Positions 34,894 to 49,800 of a DNA stretch of 64,000 bases are shown piece by piece; position 1 is the stretch's first letter; every line of letters begins with the position of its first letter. The position numbers and the translations under genes were made by a program. The notes below the pieces were generated by a model. It was not told the DNA's origin. It did no database searches and saw only the letters and a program-made list of their open reading frames with translations. Origin of the DNA: Siphonodentalium dalli (Eukaryota > Mollusca > Scaphopoda > Gadilida > Siphonodentaliidae); assembly GCA_032622095.1 (NCBI GenBank), contig CP136065.1, positions 99,641,343 to 99,705,342 on the forward strand, read 5' to 3'.

Positions 34894-37800
34894 GTGAGTA
34901 TCGTTTTACATGTACTATCATTATACTATACTATTAGTATGTTCTTGGAGAATTTTTCATAATTTGGTAACTGTTATTTCTAAATTATAACCTACAGGTA
35001 TCATGAAGGCCATCCATGCCTTTAAATTTGGGTATCCGATATGAATAACATCTGTCTGCAGTTGCAATGAAATCTGCCTATACTCAGCATGATGGAGGTA
35101 TAGCACATGACATGATGTTTGACCTCTGTACTCAGAATGGATACATATCACACTTGAAAGAGGTTCTGTGTCATGTCATGTTCTCGGTGGTTATATATCC
35201 CGTTCTGGGTAGGTATTTTTTCAACTCTGCCGAATTTCAACACAAAATGGAGTATATTTCAAAGTAATTCTATTATTTCTCCACGTTATCAAGTTGGCCA
35301 GCTATTCAGTCATATCGTTATCAATAGAAATAGAGGGAAAATTATTGCGGTGACTCCTATAAAAGAAAATAATGAAACTTTTTCCCCGTGTTTGAATAGA
35401 AAATTTTCTCATTACACAGCATCTACACTCTATTTCTATCAATATCGATATGTCTGAATAGCTGGCCTACTTGACAACGTGGATAAATAATAGAATTACT
35501 TTGAAAGACAATCAACTTTGTGTCGAAATTCTGCAGCGTTGAAAAAATGCACACCGAGATTGTGACATGGCACTGAACCGCATTCAAGTGTTTACATAGT
35601 ACATGTATGTGTGTGTCAGTGAAGAGTTTGACCAGTTAGATCAAATCTGATATATACAATGTCATGCTGTGTGTTATATGTCCGCACGGACCTACTTCAG
35701 CACACTAGCAGTCTATCTGCGGAGTCAGTTTTATGCTTTTCAGGATATATTCCTGTTATGTCATTCCATTGGAAAATGGACAGAATGTTAACGGACTAGC
35801 ATACGATGTCAGCAGTGAAGAGGTTAAGTAACTTAACAATAATTATAATTTCCTGTTTGTTATCAATCTAGGAACGCAAAGAATATGAAGAAATCCACAG
35901 ACATCTCAGACAAGAAGTCAAATTACTTAAGGATCATCTGGCTCAGCAAACTATATTGCTAAATCAGTTTGCATGCAATAATAAGCCAGCTGAAGAAATC
36001 ATCAACATTGTCACAACTCTTCAAAGTCAGGTATGGCCAAAAAGGTGTTTAAAGGTATTGTGATCCTCATCCGTATTTAACCTGATTATAATTGGTCCAA
36101 GTCTTGTCATGTGACAATTCACAAATCATCGAGTAAGAGATGGCACAACATCATAATTAGGAATTAAACATACTCTGTTGAGTTGGATATTTATACCCCC
36201 CGCAACGAAGTTAGTGGGGGTATACTGGAGTCAGCTTGTCCGTCGTCCATCCGTTGTCCGTCTGTGGACACAAATTTGTCCGGAGTTTTTCTCAGTCGTT
36301 TTTTGATCAATTTCCGTGAAACTTGGTACAGACATAAACCACCATGGGAACCTGTGCACCTGCGATTATCACATCTGTCGGACTTTTTTGGTGGAGTTAT
36401 CCCCCAATTTTCGACTTAGAAATTTTTCGCAACATGTAAATTTTGTCCAAGCTTTTATTCCTACATTTTTCGGTCAATGTTTTTTAATCTTGGCACTCAT
36501 ATTTAGTACCATGGGAACCTGTGCACCTGCGATTATGACGTCTGTCCGACATTTTTTGTGTGGAGTTATTCCCCTTTTTCGACATACATAATTTTGTCCA
36601 AGCTTTTATTCCTACATTTTTCGGTCAATAGGTTTAAGATTAGGGTTATGGTTGTACATCTGCAATGGGAACTGTTATTTTATTATTTTAACTAAATGTT
36701 TACTGACATGTGAAACATCTTAGTATTTTTAAAACAGGGGGGTATCCGTAGTCCCATTGGGACAGTCACACCTCTAGTTGGGGATTGTAGCAAGAGAACA
36801 GTTTATGAACACAAGTCGGTGTTGGATATTCGGGGAATCGAGCATGAAAACATTTTGTGAACACGAGTCGGTGTTGGATATTTGGGGATTGTAGCAAGAG
36901 AACAGTTTGTGAACACAAGTCGGTGTTGGATATTCGGGGAATCGAGCATGAAAACAGTTTGTGAACACGAGTCGGTGTTGGATATTTGGGGATTGTAGCA
37001 AGAGAACAGTTTGTGAACACGAGTCGGTGTTGGATATTCGGGGAATCGAGCATGAAAACAGTTTGTGAACACGAGTCGGTGTTGGATATTTGGGGATTGT
37101 AGCAAGAGAACAGTTTGTGAACACGAGTCGGTGTTGGATATTCGGGGAATCGAGCATGAAAACAGTTTGTGAACTCGCCGGTGTTGGATATTTTGGGATT
37201 GTAGCATGAAAACAGTTTGTGAACTCGCCGGTGTTGGATATTCGGGGATTCGAGCATGAAAACAGTTTGTGAATGAGCAGGCTTGCTGGCGAGTTCACAA
37301 ACTGTTTTCATGCTTAAATCCCCGATTATACGACCCATCAGGGTACAATTATCTCCATTGTAATTCAATCCACCATAAAAAATTGAAGAAACTGCACGAA
37401 ATGCACTTTTTACCGGTATTACCTGCCATGAAGTGAGATATCCCATTTTCGCGGTGATCAGATCTCTTACGCTCCATGAGTTTACACGGAACAGCACCCG
37501 AACAACTTCCCGTCAACGGTGTCTATAGTAATCATCTGTGAGCAGTTGACTCGATAATGCGACTCCTGGCTCACAGTGACTTATTTTACTCCATGCTCCA
37601 TTCAAAATTTGTTAGCCGTTCAGTGGCCGATGCTGGTGAATCAAAAACTAGGTTAGCATCTCTCGACCAATCAGGATGCTTGTTTTAGTGACAAATATTC
37701 AACTTGAATTCCAATGCAAAAATATATTACAATTTGAATATACAGTTGTCACGACAGAACTAAAGTGTTCTATCTCCATATTTTTGTGGGAAATTGAGTT

Positions 37801-40800
37801 TAATGTTTTGACCCCCACCCCAGTTCACATGTTCTCATTCTGTTTTGGAAGATAGTACACAGCGGGTATGATAGCTGATGTAAAAATACTATTATATGAC
37901 GAGTTTCGAGACAAAACATATGATATATTGGCTGTAATCACGAAAAAACACTTTGGAGATAGAACAATTGTGTAAAAAAAATTCCGTGCTATTGTGGTTT
38001 TTGTGTTTTTTAATCATGTAAACGTGCAAAAATCCCAAATCAAGCCATTTTCTGTGTTATTTTAACCAAATAATTATCCTAGAAATAAGATGTTCATACC
38101 TAGGAGTGAGAAAGCATAATTTCCAACTAGTCACATCTGTGGCACTCTGCCAAGTTCGGGTTCCATTGCTTTCTATTGAAGATCAGAGATATAACATTTT
38201 AGCATGGAAATGTATTTAATCACGTGGTACAAAATAAATAGATTCATTGGTCCACAGTGGAGATAGAACAATATATCACTGTCAAAAAAGTTAGTTTTTG
38301 AGATGGAACAGATTTGCACAGCCTCTCATTCAAATTTGGTATACGTTTAGACACGATATCTGGTGATTTTCAGACAGGAAATCCCGTACCGAATCGAAAG
38401 ATACCAATATCTTATTTTCCCGCCAAATGGAGATAGAACAGTTTTGTTCTGACGCGACGCAGTGGTATCACATTACCAATACAGTGAGACAGAATGTACC
38501 TTATACATGTACATGTATACACCCGCTGACCCATAAAATTCATATTCAACATTGTTTACTTTGCATATTGTGTTGATGGAGCTGCATTGGAATGAGAATT
38601 TGTTTCATCTTCATGAACCCCCCACATGATGAACCAGCAATCATAGCATGGCCATTTCAATAAGAAAAGATATTTAATTTGTTAATGGTCATATAAAGAA
38701 ATGAACACTTCATACCGAGATAGTGCCTATACCAATTCTGATATAGCTTTGTTCTAGTGCCAGTAATCAAATGGTTTCCAGGTGAATACCATAGTGTACC
38801 ATACCGGTATTTAGTTTTGTGCTGTTCTAATGGTTCATATATTCTGTATCACACCTCAAACCTATGCTCAGAATGATATCCAGTTTAATTATCAGTGAAA
38901 AGGCTTCCTTTCAAAGATGTCTCTGTAGCAGAGGTGATTAGGTTGCTGATACATGTACCAACATTGCAGTCTGGGCTTGGCAAGGATGACATGGGTTTAA
39001 ACCCTGACATGGACAAAAATCAAGACCAATTTTCAAGCTTGAACTGTGTGAGGGACATCCCAATGTGCCATTCCAATCAAAACATGGCCATTTCAATAAG
39101 AAATTATAATTTTTTCAAATGTAAACTTCCATATGATAATATTACGTATATCACTGCCATTGAATTTTAATATTCCCCCCCCCCCCTGATAGGATTATAT
39201 AGTGTTTTGGATAAATACGAAAATTAATATATAGTTTGACCCTTTTTAATTAATATATAGTTTGACCCTTTTTAATTAATATATAGTTTGACCCTACTCA
39301 CTGACAAGTAGTTCCCTCAGGAAATGTTCATATAATAACTTACTATCTGAACATTTCCCACCAGTTAATATAATACTTCTGCACTTGTATTCAGATTTAT
39401 GTCATCAAGATGTAGGCATGCTAGGCAACCCCAGGTACATTCACCCGAGAATTCGCTCCATTCTGGCAGCTAGTATGAATGCCAATATGTAGAAATTTCA
39501 AATTTGTATTAAATCATCACTGAGGTAAGTTAGGTGGCCGAAAGATAAAAATCTCTAAATTTAAACATTTATATCCATAAATGTATATTCATGAAGAAAG
39601 CATGTCTCCATCTGCTCTATTTTGGGCATATTTTCATAATTTTGGGCACACCCTTTTTCTGTCTTGAATTTGGGGGAATTGAACTTGATCAACTCAGCTC
39701 TAATAACATGTTTGTTTCATGAATGCTAAATTTTGTACAGCAACAAAGAAACCAGAAAGAAGTCCAGCTAAAGACTGAGTCCCTCATCAATCTCAATAAG
39801 TCGTACAACCAATTGAAGCAAAGGATTGGAGAGCTTCCACTAGAGGACACACCATACCTTGTTGGAGAACATGACAACCGTCACCATCAGGTTGCTAAAT
39901 CACACTTGATTCATGATAATCAAGGTGGAATTATGAAGGACTCTATTTCACAGCAAACAGTGAGTAATTAATTAATCCTTTGATTTTTAAACATCATAAA
40001 TTCAACTACATGTATTATAGAATATTTCTATTTCATGTATTCAATATAAGGGGCATATTTGGGGCAATATAATGGGTAGCTTGATATCTGTCTTTTCCAC
40101 TGGTTTGAAAATTTAGAAAATTCAAAAAAATTAGAAATTGACTGAAGTTACCAATTTGTTATTAAAACCAAATCCAGTACATGTAGTCATATTGAAAACA
40201 ACAACATTGGTTATTCAATTATTCAATTCGGGTATACACAACTAAAAACCTGTCTGCCAGTAAATTTTTGGCCCTAAAAAAAATATTGAAACCTGTCTGC
40301 CTGCTTGGTTTGAAAAAAATAGTGTTCTGGCAGACCTACACTAAACCAAGTCACATTTGAGAAATATCAAATGATGATGTTTTGGTCAGAAGATTTGGAA
40401 AATTGTTGTCTTTATGTCAGAAACTTCAAATTAGGGAAAATTTTATTGAAAAATATTGAAACTTTAATAAATTTTTAATATTAATAAGCAGGCATTCCTC
40501 AGGCTATTCTGACATTTCAGGTATATTTAAATTTTTCAAGTTTTAATCATTGAAATTTTGAATGTCCACGACTTTTTTGAGACTGTATAGGATGCTATTT
40601 CCAGATTTCTACACAAAGTCAGACCACTGAATGGGGTAGTGGTATTGACCAGAAGGTAGCTGCTCTCACAAAGGAAAAAGAATTCCTTGTAGTTGTTCTT
40701 ACCACAGCTCAGAAGAAAATTGGCAGTCCTTGAAAATGAACAGAAAGTGAGTAAATTTGTTTAGATACTCTTATAGATTATAGTCACCGCAAGACCCTTT

Positions 40801-43800
40801 CAGACGGTGTAGCAAGCAGTGTGTTGTCAGCATTTGTTGCATTGGATGCTGAATTCCATGGCATGAATAATCCAAGAGCAACATGATGTATGGATCAAAT
40901 GCAAGAATCATGCAGGACTGTTATAAAAAAGATTTTGCTTGCAGTGCATTTACTTCACAGTTTCTTTATGACTTTGGAGACTGACGACGGAGATGCCGGG
41001 GGGAGGGGGGGGGTGGTAGTAAAAACAATTTGAGGAAGTTATTTTATCGGGGTGGTCAAACCTGCCAAAACAAGTTATTTACACATTCATGGACATTTTT
41101 TTAGACTATATAAGTCCAGATATAAGCTCTGTAACGTTTTAAACACATACAGATCTTTTTATTTAAGTCATGTTGGAAGTTATATGGAACCGGAGGATAA
41201 GATCCAAAACTTGAATATATGATTTTCTTAAAAGCGAAGATTCTAACATAAAATGAACTGTTCAAACTGGATTAAAGAATATATACATGTGCACTTGAAT
41301 ATTATGCCTGTCTTTGAGCAGGTGTGCAATCCTTTGCCAGATAACAAAACAGTTAGTTGTGAACCTTGTTTTTGTGAGACACAGAAATTTGTTGAAGGTA
41401 CCTGTCCAATTTGAATTGCGAATATATTTAAGATGCTGAAATAAAACTAACTTATTTCCCCACTCTTTAAACTGACCAAATTGAAATAAAAAAATTCAAA
41501 ATCGCATGTCACCTAATGTTTGACAATCTATATCTATATTTGCGAATGTCTGTCTGTGTTCTATAGAATTTAACAGGGGACCATCCAGATGGCTCCAAAT
41601 GGGTCTAAGTTAGACTGTCTAACAGGCATAACTTTTTACGAGGAAGATAATGGTGCATATTTTTTCTAAATTTTCTAAAAGTGATGCTGTTGATGTCAGG
41701 ACAGTAAAATGGGGAGGGACAACAAAATAGACAACATATTTTTGTTGCTGATTTTCCCCAATCTTATAAATAATCATTTTTATGATATGAGGAGTCTAAT
41801 GGTGTGGTTTAAAGATGCCAAACATATTACCATTACTTAAAAAAGTAATGCATTACATTTCCATTACTTCTAGTTGGGATGGATAAATTATGACAATCTG
41901 AATATTTCTGTGAACTTTATACCTAATAATATTCATTTTGAATTTTTCAAAGTTTTGAAATAGGATGACAAATACTTTAGTTACCATTCTACGATCATTG
42001 TATGTCTCGAAAGAGCATTGGTCATAACAAAATACAACTTTGACCACAATGTTTGGGAAATTGGGTCCCAAACAAAAAACAGCCACATGTACGGCATGGA
42101 ACAGAAAAGAGCGTTCTGTGTTAGTCTATTCCTGATATTGTAGAAATAAAGAGCGTTTGTATTACTTCTGTGTGAAAAATGGCTGTGCTGTGACCACGCA
42201 TAGTAAGTCTTTTTTCAAAGAATATGAAGCCGGCATATCAATATTTTGTATATTTGTCAACATATCTTATACCTCCTTCCAAATTATGTAGACAACATTT
42301 GGAAGCTCGAATGAGCCATGTCTGTTTAATATAACAGAATATGTTAGGACTAAAAACAAAACCCAGTCAATTCAATACAATATTACAGTAAGCCTGCAAC
42401 AAAAGAATTAGCTAGTTGCTGAACTGCAACTCTTTCTATTGTTTTCTATGATACAAGATACCATGGCCATCAAAGGTTTAGCAATTATGGCTTAATTAAC
42501 ACCCGTGTGTACAAGGAAGTCAGTCTCGAAGATGCTAATATTACTGTAGAAAATGTTTACACTTTGCTTTGAGAAATCAGTATTTTCCAAAAGACAACCA
42601 AGGCACCCAGATATATTATTGTAATTCAAATGAATGCAAATCTAATTGAATTACATGCCTTTTTGGTGAAGTAATGTACTACTTTGCATTACATGTAATG
42701 CATAAAAGGTACATTACACAATACTTTGCATTAATTCAGTAATGCATTACCATGGCACATACCCATTACCCCATCCCTGGAGGGGAGGGGCACCAAAACT
42801 TATCAAACTATTTTTAGTGCCAATTTCCACCAAATTGATACATATTCCTATCCATGATACAAGGAGTCTGATCGTGTTGTTTAAAGATGCCAAATTTGTG
42901 TCATTTGTTTCGGGATTGGGTGAGAAGGGTCACTAAAATTGATAGGTAAGTTTGTTGCTGAGTTCCACCAAAGTTATAAATGGCCATCTCCATGATACGA
43001 GGAATCTAATGATGTGGCTTAAAGAAACCTGAGTGGCCCTAATCGAGTCAGTAATGGGGAGGGGAGGGGCACCTAAAGTGCATGGAAAATGACAAAATAA
43101 TTTGTCGCCAATTTTCACTGAACTTATATAATCATGTATAGTATATACATGTAATATGATGGTGTTATATAATCATGTATAGTATATACATGTAATATGA
43201 TGGTGTGGGATTCAATGTGGTGTTGTAGGGGCCAGGGATTGGGGACAGGAGGGCTCTGGAATAAAACATTTTATCGCCAATTATTACAAAAATTAGATAC
43301 ACATGTAGGCTTTCCCATGAGTCTAATGGTGTGGTTGAAAGTTGGCAGAGCATCAAGAGTGCCAGATACCTATGTCATAATTAGCTATAAATTGTGTTCT
43401 ATATTTTCCAAAGACATACGCAATCTATATATTGAGCTCTCCCAATAACTCATAGCAGATACTTCAAAAAACAGATATTGAACACATTCGTTTTAAGGAG
43501 ATTTTGGCGTTCAAATTTCACAACCTCGATAACAGTGACTGAATTAAGTCACTTGAACAATTATATCATCTCAACTGTCATATATATGGGTATGGGAATC
43601 ACAACATTCATAGTGAGCCAGAAAAAACTGATACATAGCTCATTTGCTATCTTTTTTGTTTGTGTTATTTATATACATGTAGATGAAGAACACAGCAAGT
43701 ACTCACATCGATGTGAGACACCTTGCTGCCATCTTGCTGACACCAGCATTGATAAAACCGTGTTGTTTTGAAATGTCTCTAAATTGATATTTAGAGAGCT

Positions 43801-46800
43801 TTCCGATGAATGGCAACAAGCCAATTTTGGCAACAAGCCATATTTCCAACTAAATCCTGAAAAGTTACACATAATTCTGCTTAAGGAGTCAATTCTTTAG
43901 AGCATTATTGTACTTGCATGGTAAATCTTGTGACAAAATAATCCTGGAAATAACAATTTGTCGTGCCCGGAAATTTCCCGACATTAGCTAGCAAACTTTT
44001 GGTGGTAAAGATGACCATGTGGTATTGTATATGTGGATTGCGGCCTAAAAGATGGTAAAGTTACAACCACCGCAGATCTTTATACATGTATGTACATGAC
44101 ACTAAACTGACGAAAATTTAGCACTATTACTACAATTTCCAAACTACATGGAAAGGCGGGAAAATGACCATGTGGTGTTGTTGACATAGGTTGAAGTTGC
44201 AAAGGACTGAAGATAGAACCTACTACCGTCGGATCTTTATACCTGACTCTAAACTGGCACAAAATGAAGCAACGATACCGGTGTAACAGGATATCTCCCC
44301 CCTGGATATCTTCCCCCCACCCTGGATATCTTCCCCCCATGTACGACTAAAAAATAATTTCACTCATTTGATATTGTTTGGTCCTGAAATGGCCAGAAAA
44401 ATGTTTTTTTGAGATTGAAATTTATTTTTTATTAATTCGTATTTTTATTTTTTTTTATTTAAAAAGTGCCAAATTTATTTTTCACGCATTTGATTGTTTG
44501 TTTCTGAAATGGCCAGAATTTTTTTTAAATGTCCAGGTCAGGATATCTTTCCCCCCCCCACCCAGCACCTACATGACAAAAAAATCATCTTATGGTATCA
44601 TCGCTTATTTTGCTTTATATATTCATGAAACGGCGAGAAATTAACTTCTTCTGAGAAAAAGTTGTTTGAGTCAGGGTTTGGGGTGGGGGGGGGGGGGGGG
44701 GAGATGTCCATGTCAGGATAACGCCCCCCCCCCCCCCCCCCAACCCAGCACCTACATGACAAAAAAATTATCTTTATGGTTTTATTGCTTATTTTGCTTT
44801 ATATAGTCATGAAACAGCGAGAAATTAACTACTTCTGGGAAAAAGTTGTTTAGTCAGGGTTTGGGGTAGGTGGGGGAAATGTCCAGGTCAGGATATTTCC
44901 CCCCCCCCCCCCACCCATCACCTACATGACAAAAAATTATCTTATGGTTTTATCGCTTATTTTGCTTTATATAGTCATGAAATGGCGAGAAATTAACTTC
45001 TTCTGAGAAAAAGTTGTTTGAGTCAGGGTTTGGGGTGGGGGGGGGGGGGGAAATGTCCAGATCAGGATAACTTCCCCCCCCCACCCAGCACCTACATGAC
45101 AAAACATTATCTTATGGTTTTAATGCTTATTTTGCTTTATAATAGTCATGAAACAGCGAGAAATTAACTTCTTCAGAGAAAAAGTTGTTTCAGTCAGGGT
45201 TTGGGGTGGGGGGGGGGGGGGGGGGGGGAAATGTCCAGGTCAGGATATCTCCCCCCCCCCAACCCAGCACCTGCATGACAAAAAAATTATCTTATGGTTT
45301 TATCGCTTATTTTGCTTTATAGTCATGAAACAGCGAGAAATTAACTTCTTCTGAGAAAAAGTTGTTTCAGTCAGGGTTTGGGGTGGGAGGGGGTGGGGGA
45401 AATGTCCATGTCATAAAGATAATTTTTTGTCATGTAGGTGCTGGGTGGGGGGGGGGGAGTTATCCTGACATGGACATTCCCCCCCCCCCCCACCCCAAAC
45501 CCTGACTGAACAACTTTTTCTCTGAAGAAGTTAATTTCTCGCTGTTTCATGACTATTATAAAGCAAAAATAAGTAATAAAACCATAAGATAATATTTTGT
45601 CATGTAGGTGCTGGGTGGGGGGGAGATATCCTGATATGGACATCTCCCCCCCCCCCCACCCCCACCCCAAATCCTGACTCAAACAACTTTTTCTCAGAAG
45701 AAATTAATTTCTCGCTGTTTCGTGAATATATAAAGCAAAATAAGCGATGATACCATAAGATGATTTTTTGTCATGTAGGTGCTGGGTGGGGGGGGGGGGA
45801 AGATATCCTGACCTGGACATCCCCCCCCACCCCAAACCCTGACTGAAACAACTTTTTCTCTGAAGAAGTTAATTTCTCGCTGTTTCATGACTATTATAAA
45901 GCAAAATAAGCAATAAAACCATACGATAATGTTTTTGTCATGTAGGTGCTGGGTGGGTGGAGGGAGATATCCTGATCTGAACATCTCCCCCCACCCCAAA
46001 CCCCTGACTCAAACAACTTTTTCTCAGAAGAAATCTGACCTGGACATCTTACCCCCACCCCAAACCCTGACTCCAAAAACTTTTCATCAGAAGATGTTAA
46101 TTTCTCGCTCGTGGGTAGGGGTACCCTACCACTTTTGGCGTTTGGCCGCTGCACTAATAAGATGATTTGTTTGTCATGTAGGTGTTGGGTGGGGGAGATA
46201 TCCTGACCTGGACATTTCCCCCCCCCCCCCCCCCCCCCCCCAAACTCTGACTCAAAAAACTTTTTCTCAGAAGTTAATTTCTTGCTGTTTCATGAATATA
46301 TAAAGCAAAATAAGCGATAAAACCATAAGATGATTTTTTTTGTCATGTACATATGTAGGTGCTGTGTGCGGGGTGGGGAATACCCAAGCCTGGACATTTA
46401 AATTTTTTTTTTTTATTATAAATGAAAATAATTTTCTGGCCATTTCAGGAACAAACAATCAAATGCGTGAAAAAAAAAAATTCACTTTTTTAAAATAAAA
46501 ATAAATTTCAATTGCAAAAAACATTTTTCTGGCCATTTCAGGACCAAACGATATCAAATGAGTGAAATTATTTTTTAGTCGTACATGGGGGGGGGGGAGA
46601 TATCCAGGGTGGGGGGGATGTCCTAGGATAAGTTCCCTCGCTGGGGTGACTTATCCAGGGGGGGGGACATAACGTGGTACACCGGCAAGGCTTTTCGTGG
46701 AAATGTTTTGGTGGGAAAGCCAACCATGTGGCATTGTTGACATGGCTTGAGTCTCCAAAAGGGGAAATATTTTACCTGTCGGATATTTGTACATCATACA

Positions 46801-49800
46801 TGACATAAATATTTGTAAACTGGCACAAATGCGACAATATTAATCAATGGTGAACATTTTGCAACCACTGTTCATCAGAATATAGATTTTGTCATATCAT
46901 CTTGTACAGGAGCATCCACTAAGTCTTCTGTGACATTGCGACGATTATTCTGGTCTCTCAGTGGAATAAACGAAGTAATTTTGGCTGATACCAGATCTTT
47001 CTTACTACAAGGAATGTATTAAAACTGGCATACAGTCTCCCTTCTTCAAGCATTATATGTAACAGAAAGACGCATTGGAGTCATAACAATTACAACTTTG
47101 AACACAGTGTTTGGGTACTAAACAAAATTAGCCATTTCCATGGCATGGAACAGAAAAGACCGTTCCGTGTTAGTCTATTCCGGATATGGTAGAAATAAAG
47201 AGCATTTGTTTCACTTCTGTGCGAAAAATTTAAAACAGCTGGAAAGTGGCTGTGACCATGGCAAGTATTTTTCAGAGCATATGAAGCTGGTATATCAATA
47301 TTTTGTGTATCTTGTACCTCTTTCCAAATTATGTAGACAAAATTTGGAAGCTCGAATGAGCCATGTCCATTTAAAGCTACAATGAGCCATCTGCTCATGC
47401 ATGGTTCATGTCTGATCTTTTTTCTGTTCTATTCAGGAGTTAAAAGAGAAAGTAACTTCAAAGGATCAACAAATAAAAGCGTTGAAAGATGAGATTATTG
47501 TGCACCAAGATGCACACAGAGAAACCAGCATGAAGCTCACGAAGGCCTCCATAATTGTATGTTTTACAATAATGCCCTAAATAATTGACCCCTTAACCAC
47601 AGCAGAATTATTGGTAATTTTTCAGGATTTAGTCGGAAATATGGGTTGTTGCCATTCATTGGAAAGCTCTCAGTGAAAGCTTTCCGATGAATGGCAATAA
47701 TCCATGCCCATAATTCTGTGGTTAAGGAGCCGATTATTTAGGGCATTAATGTATATGCCTGTTAACCCTTTCATGACAGGAGCTGCGCTGGTATTGCATT
47801 AAAGATCCTGTGCCAATGTATTCTCTTATATATTCGAGTCTCCCATAGGGAGCCTCGCATATATAAGAGAATGCATTGGCTTACAAGGTCTGGGTAAATA
47901 TTGTTATGCCAATGTATTCTCATATATGTGCAAGACTCGCTATGTGATACTCACATATGTAAGAGAATGCATTGGCACAAGGTTTTCACAAAATTTCAGG
48001 AAGCTCCAGTCATGGAAGGGTTAAATCATGCCATTAAGCTCTACTCTGGCTATGCATGTAGAGTTTTTATAATACATATTCCACCAGTTCAAAACATGGG
48101 AACTTTTTGTAGTTCTTTCCGGGAACATTATAACATTGAAAAAATAACATGGATAAAATATTTCTGAATTAATGTCAGTTCCTTAAAGGATTTATTCAGT
48201 CTAGAAACTACAAAACGCAATCGGAAAGCCCTCCCTGTTGTGATTAAAATGACCCAAGTCCCATTCCGATCGCATAATAAATAACCCGTAAAATAAATAA
48301 ATAATACCACCACCGGTATTCAGAGATTTCTGTGACTTGACTACGAGTGACGTAGTTGTGTGCGAGCAAATTAAAAACACAGATTCAGAGCCGGAGTTTA
48401 TTATGCTGACTACGATGACGTAATCGTAAGTCAGCCGATACTAAAATGCGGAGTCGTATGTGCGCGTGTGGTGTATAAATTACGTCGCTATTTAATGTGT
48501 TATCTAATTACCGTACCGGCCGGTGGATAAGTCGCATGTTTTTTACCCAATTTCCCCTATTAAAATTCTCCTGCGACTTATAGATCGGTAAGTCAATGAG
48601 GGGCATATTTTCAGCCGAATTTTGAGGAATGAATTGCGATCACATGTAAACAATGTGACAGAATGCGACGCAAACTAACTCCAATGCGATAAGATAATAC
48701 AATTCAGTATAAAAAAAATAAAATTGACACCCCCATCCTCACTGTATATCTTTAGTTTATTCCCTGTCCGACATTTTTAAACGTATTTATCATATTATAT
48801 ATATTAGTATCTGAGAATTCAACTGCAAACAGCAGCAAATTCACAAACAGTGGGGGTCCTTGACCTGACTAACAATTCTGGACATGTGCACCATGACCCA
48901 CATTCAATGACTGCGGTGTGATCGCTTTGATGTCTCTAAATTAATGTTGTGACATAGTTTACAAGCTGCACATGGCTGCAAACTTCTACCAGATTTCGTC
49001 ACATCGGAATGTTTATTTAAAGCCCGGGAATGAGCATAATAAAAACCCTGACTCCAAATGCAAGCCTGGACAGCGCGTGTTCTCATATTTTAATGAGGCT
49101 TCAGTGCGAAGCCGCGAACTCCTGTTTTTTTTACATAAACATTATTTTATGCTGTACGCTTCGGGTGCAAACATTTAATCCCCATGTTGAGTATATTTGA
49201 TACTTAATACTGAAGAGTTCAATGCATCACTATTAGCCCAAAGCGTTTTCATTCATGCTCCGCGACAATTAGGCGACAACTAAATTAACGATGCCATTAT
49301 CCTAAAACAACAGTAAGCCGAGTCTCAATTTTATTTTCCTATAAATGATAGGATATTTTGTGTATTTCCTCATACCTTAAAAATATTCAAACGACATCGT
49401 GCTTTTTTATAGGTATCAGTTTTCTTCTAATTCAAAATGGATAAACGTGGAATCAAAAGGAAATGTCTAAGTTACGAAAGTTCATTATCATATAAGTTGA
49501 AAGTGATAAATTTCACAAATGAACATGGTAATCGGCCCGCAGAACGAGAGTTTGGTGTTGGTGATAAAATAATCCAAACACCACTCAGGTCAAAATAAAT
49601 TATAAGTCAGTCAGTTTTTATAATCCACGTTCCCACATGCTCCCAATTAAAATGAACCAATGTTATCTCCCCTGGTTGGGAATTCCCCCAAATCATATTG
49701 GGGAATACCTGACGCATTGGTGGAATGTTCGTTCATTTTATGTCTGATAAATTCTATTTAAAAAATGCTTCATCTGCTCTTCAAAATACCTCTCAATCCA

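Noticed and set aside
36779-37330. CRISPR-like array
   Set aside because: Repeats are contiguous with no unique spacers, and the genome is eukaryotic.
36766-37497. Long minus-strand frames of 243, 174 and 134 codons with repeated FSC and PNIQHR-type peptides
   Set aside because: They are three readings of one 52 bp minisatellite. All frames are open because no phase has a stop; no start context or splice signals.
44080-46458. Several frames with poly-Pro/Gly stretches
   Set aside because: Produced by poly-C/poly-G tracts in the palindromic array.
47901-48167. 88-codon plus-strand frame
   Set aside because: Its first half is TTAA MITE sequence.
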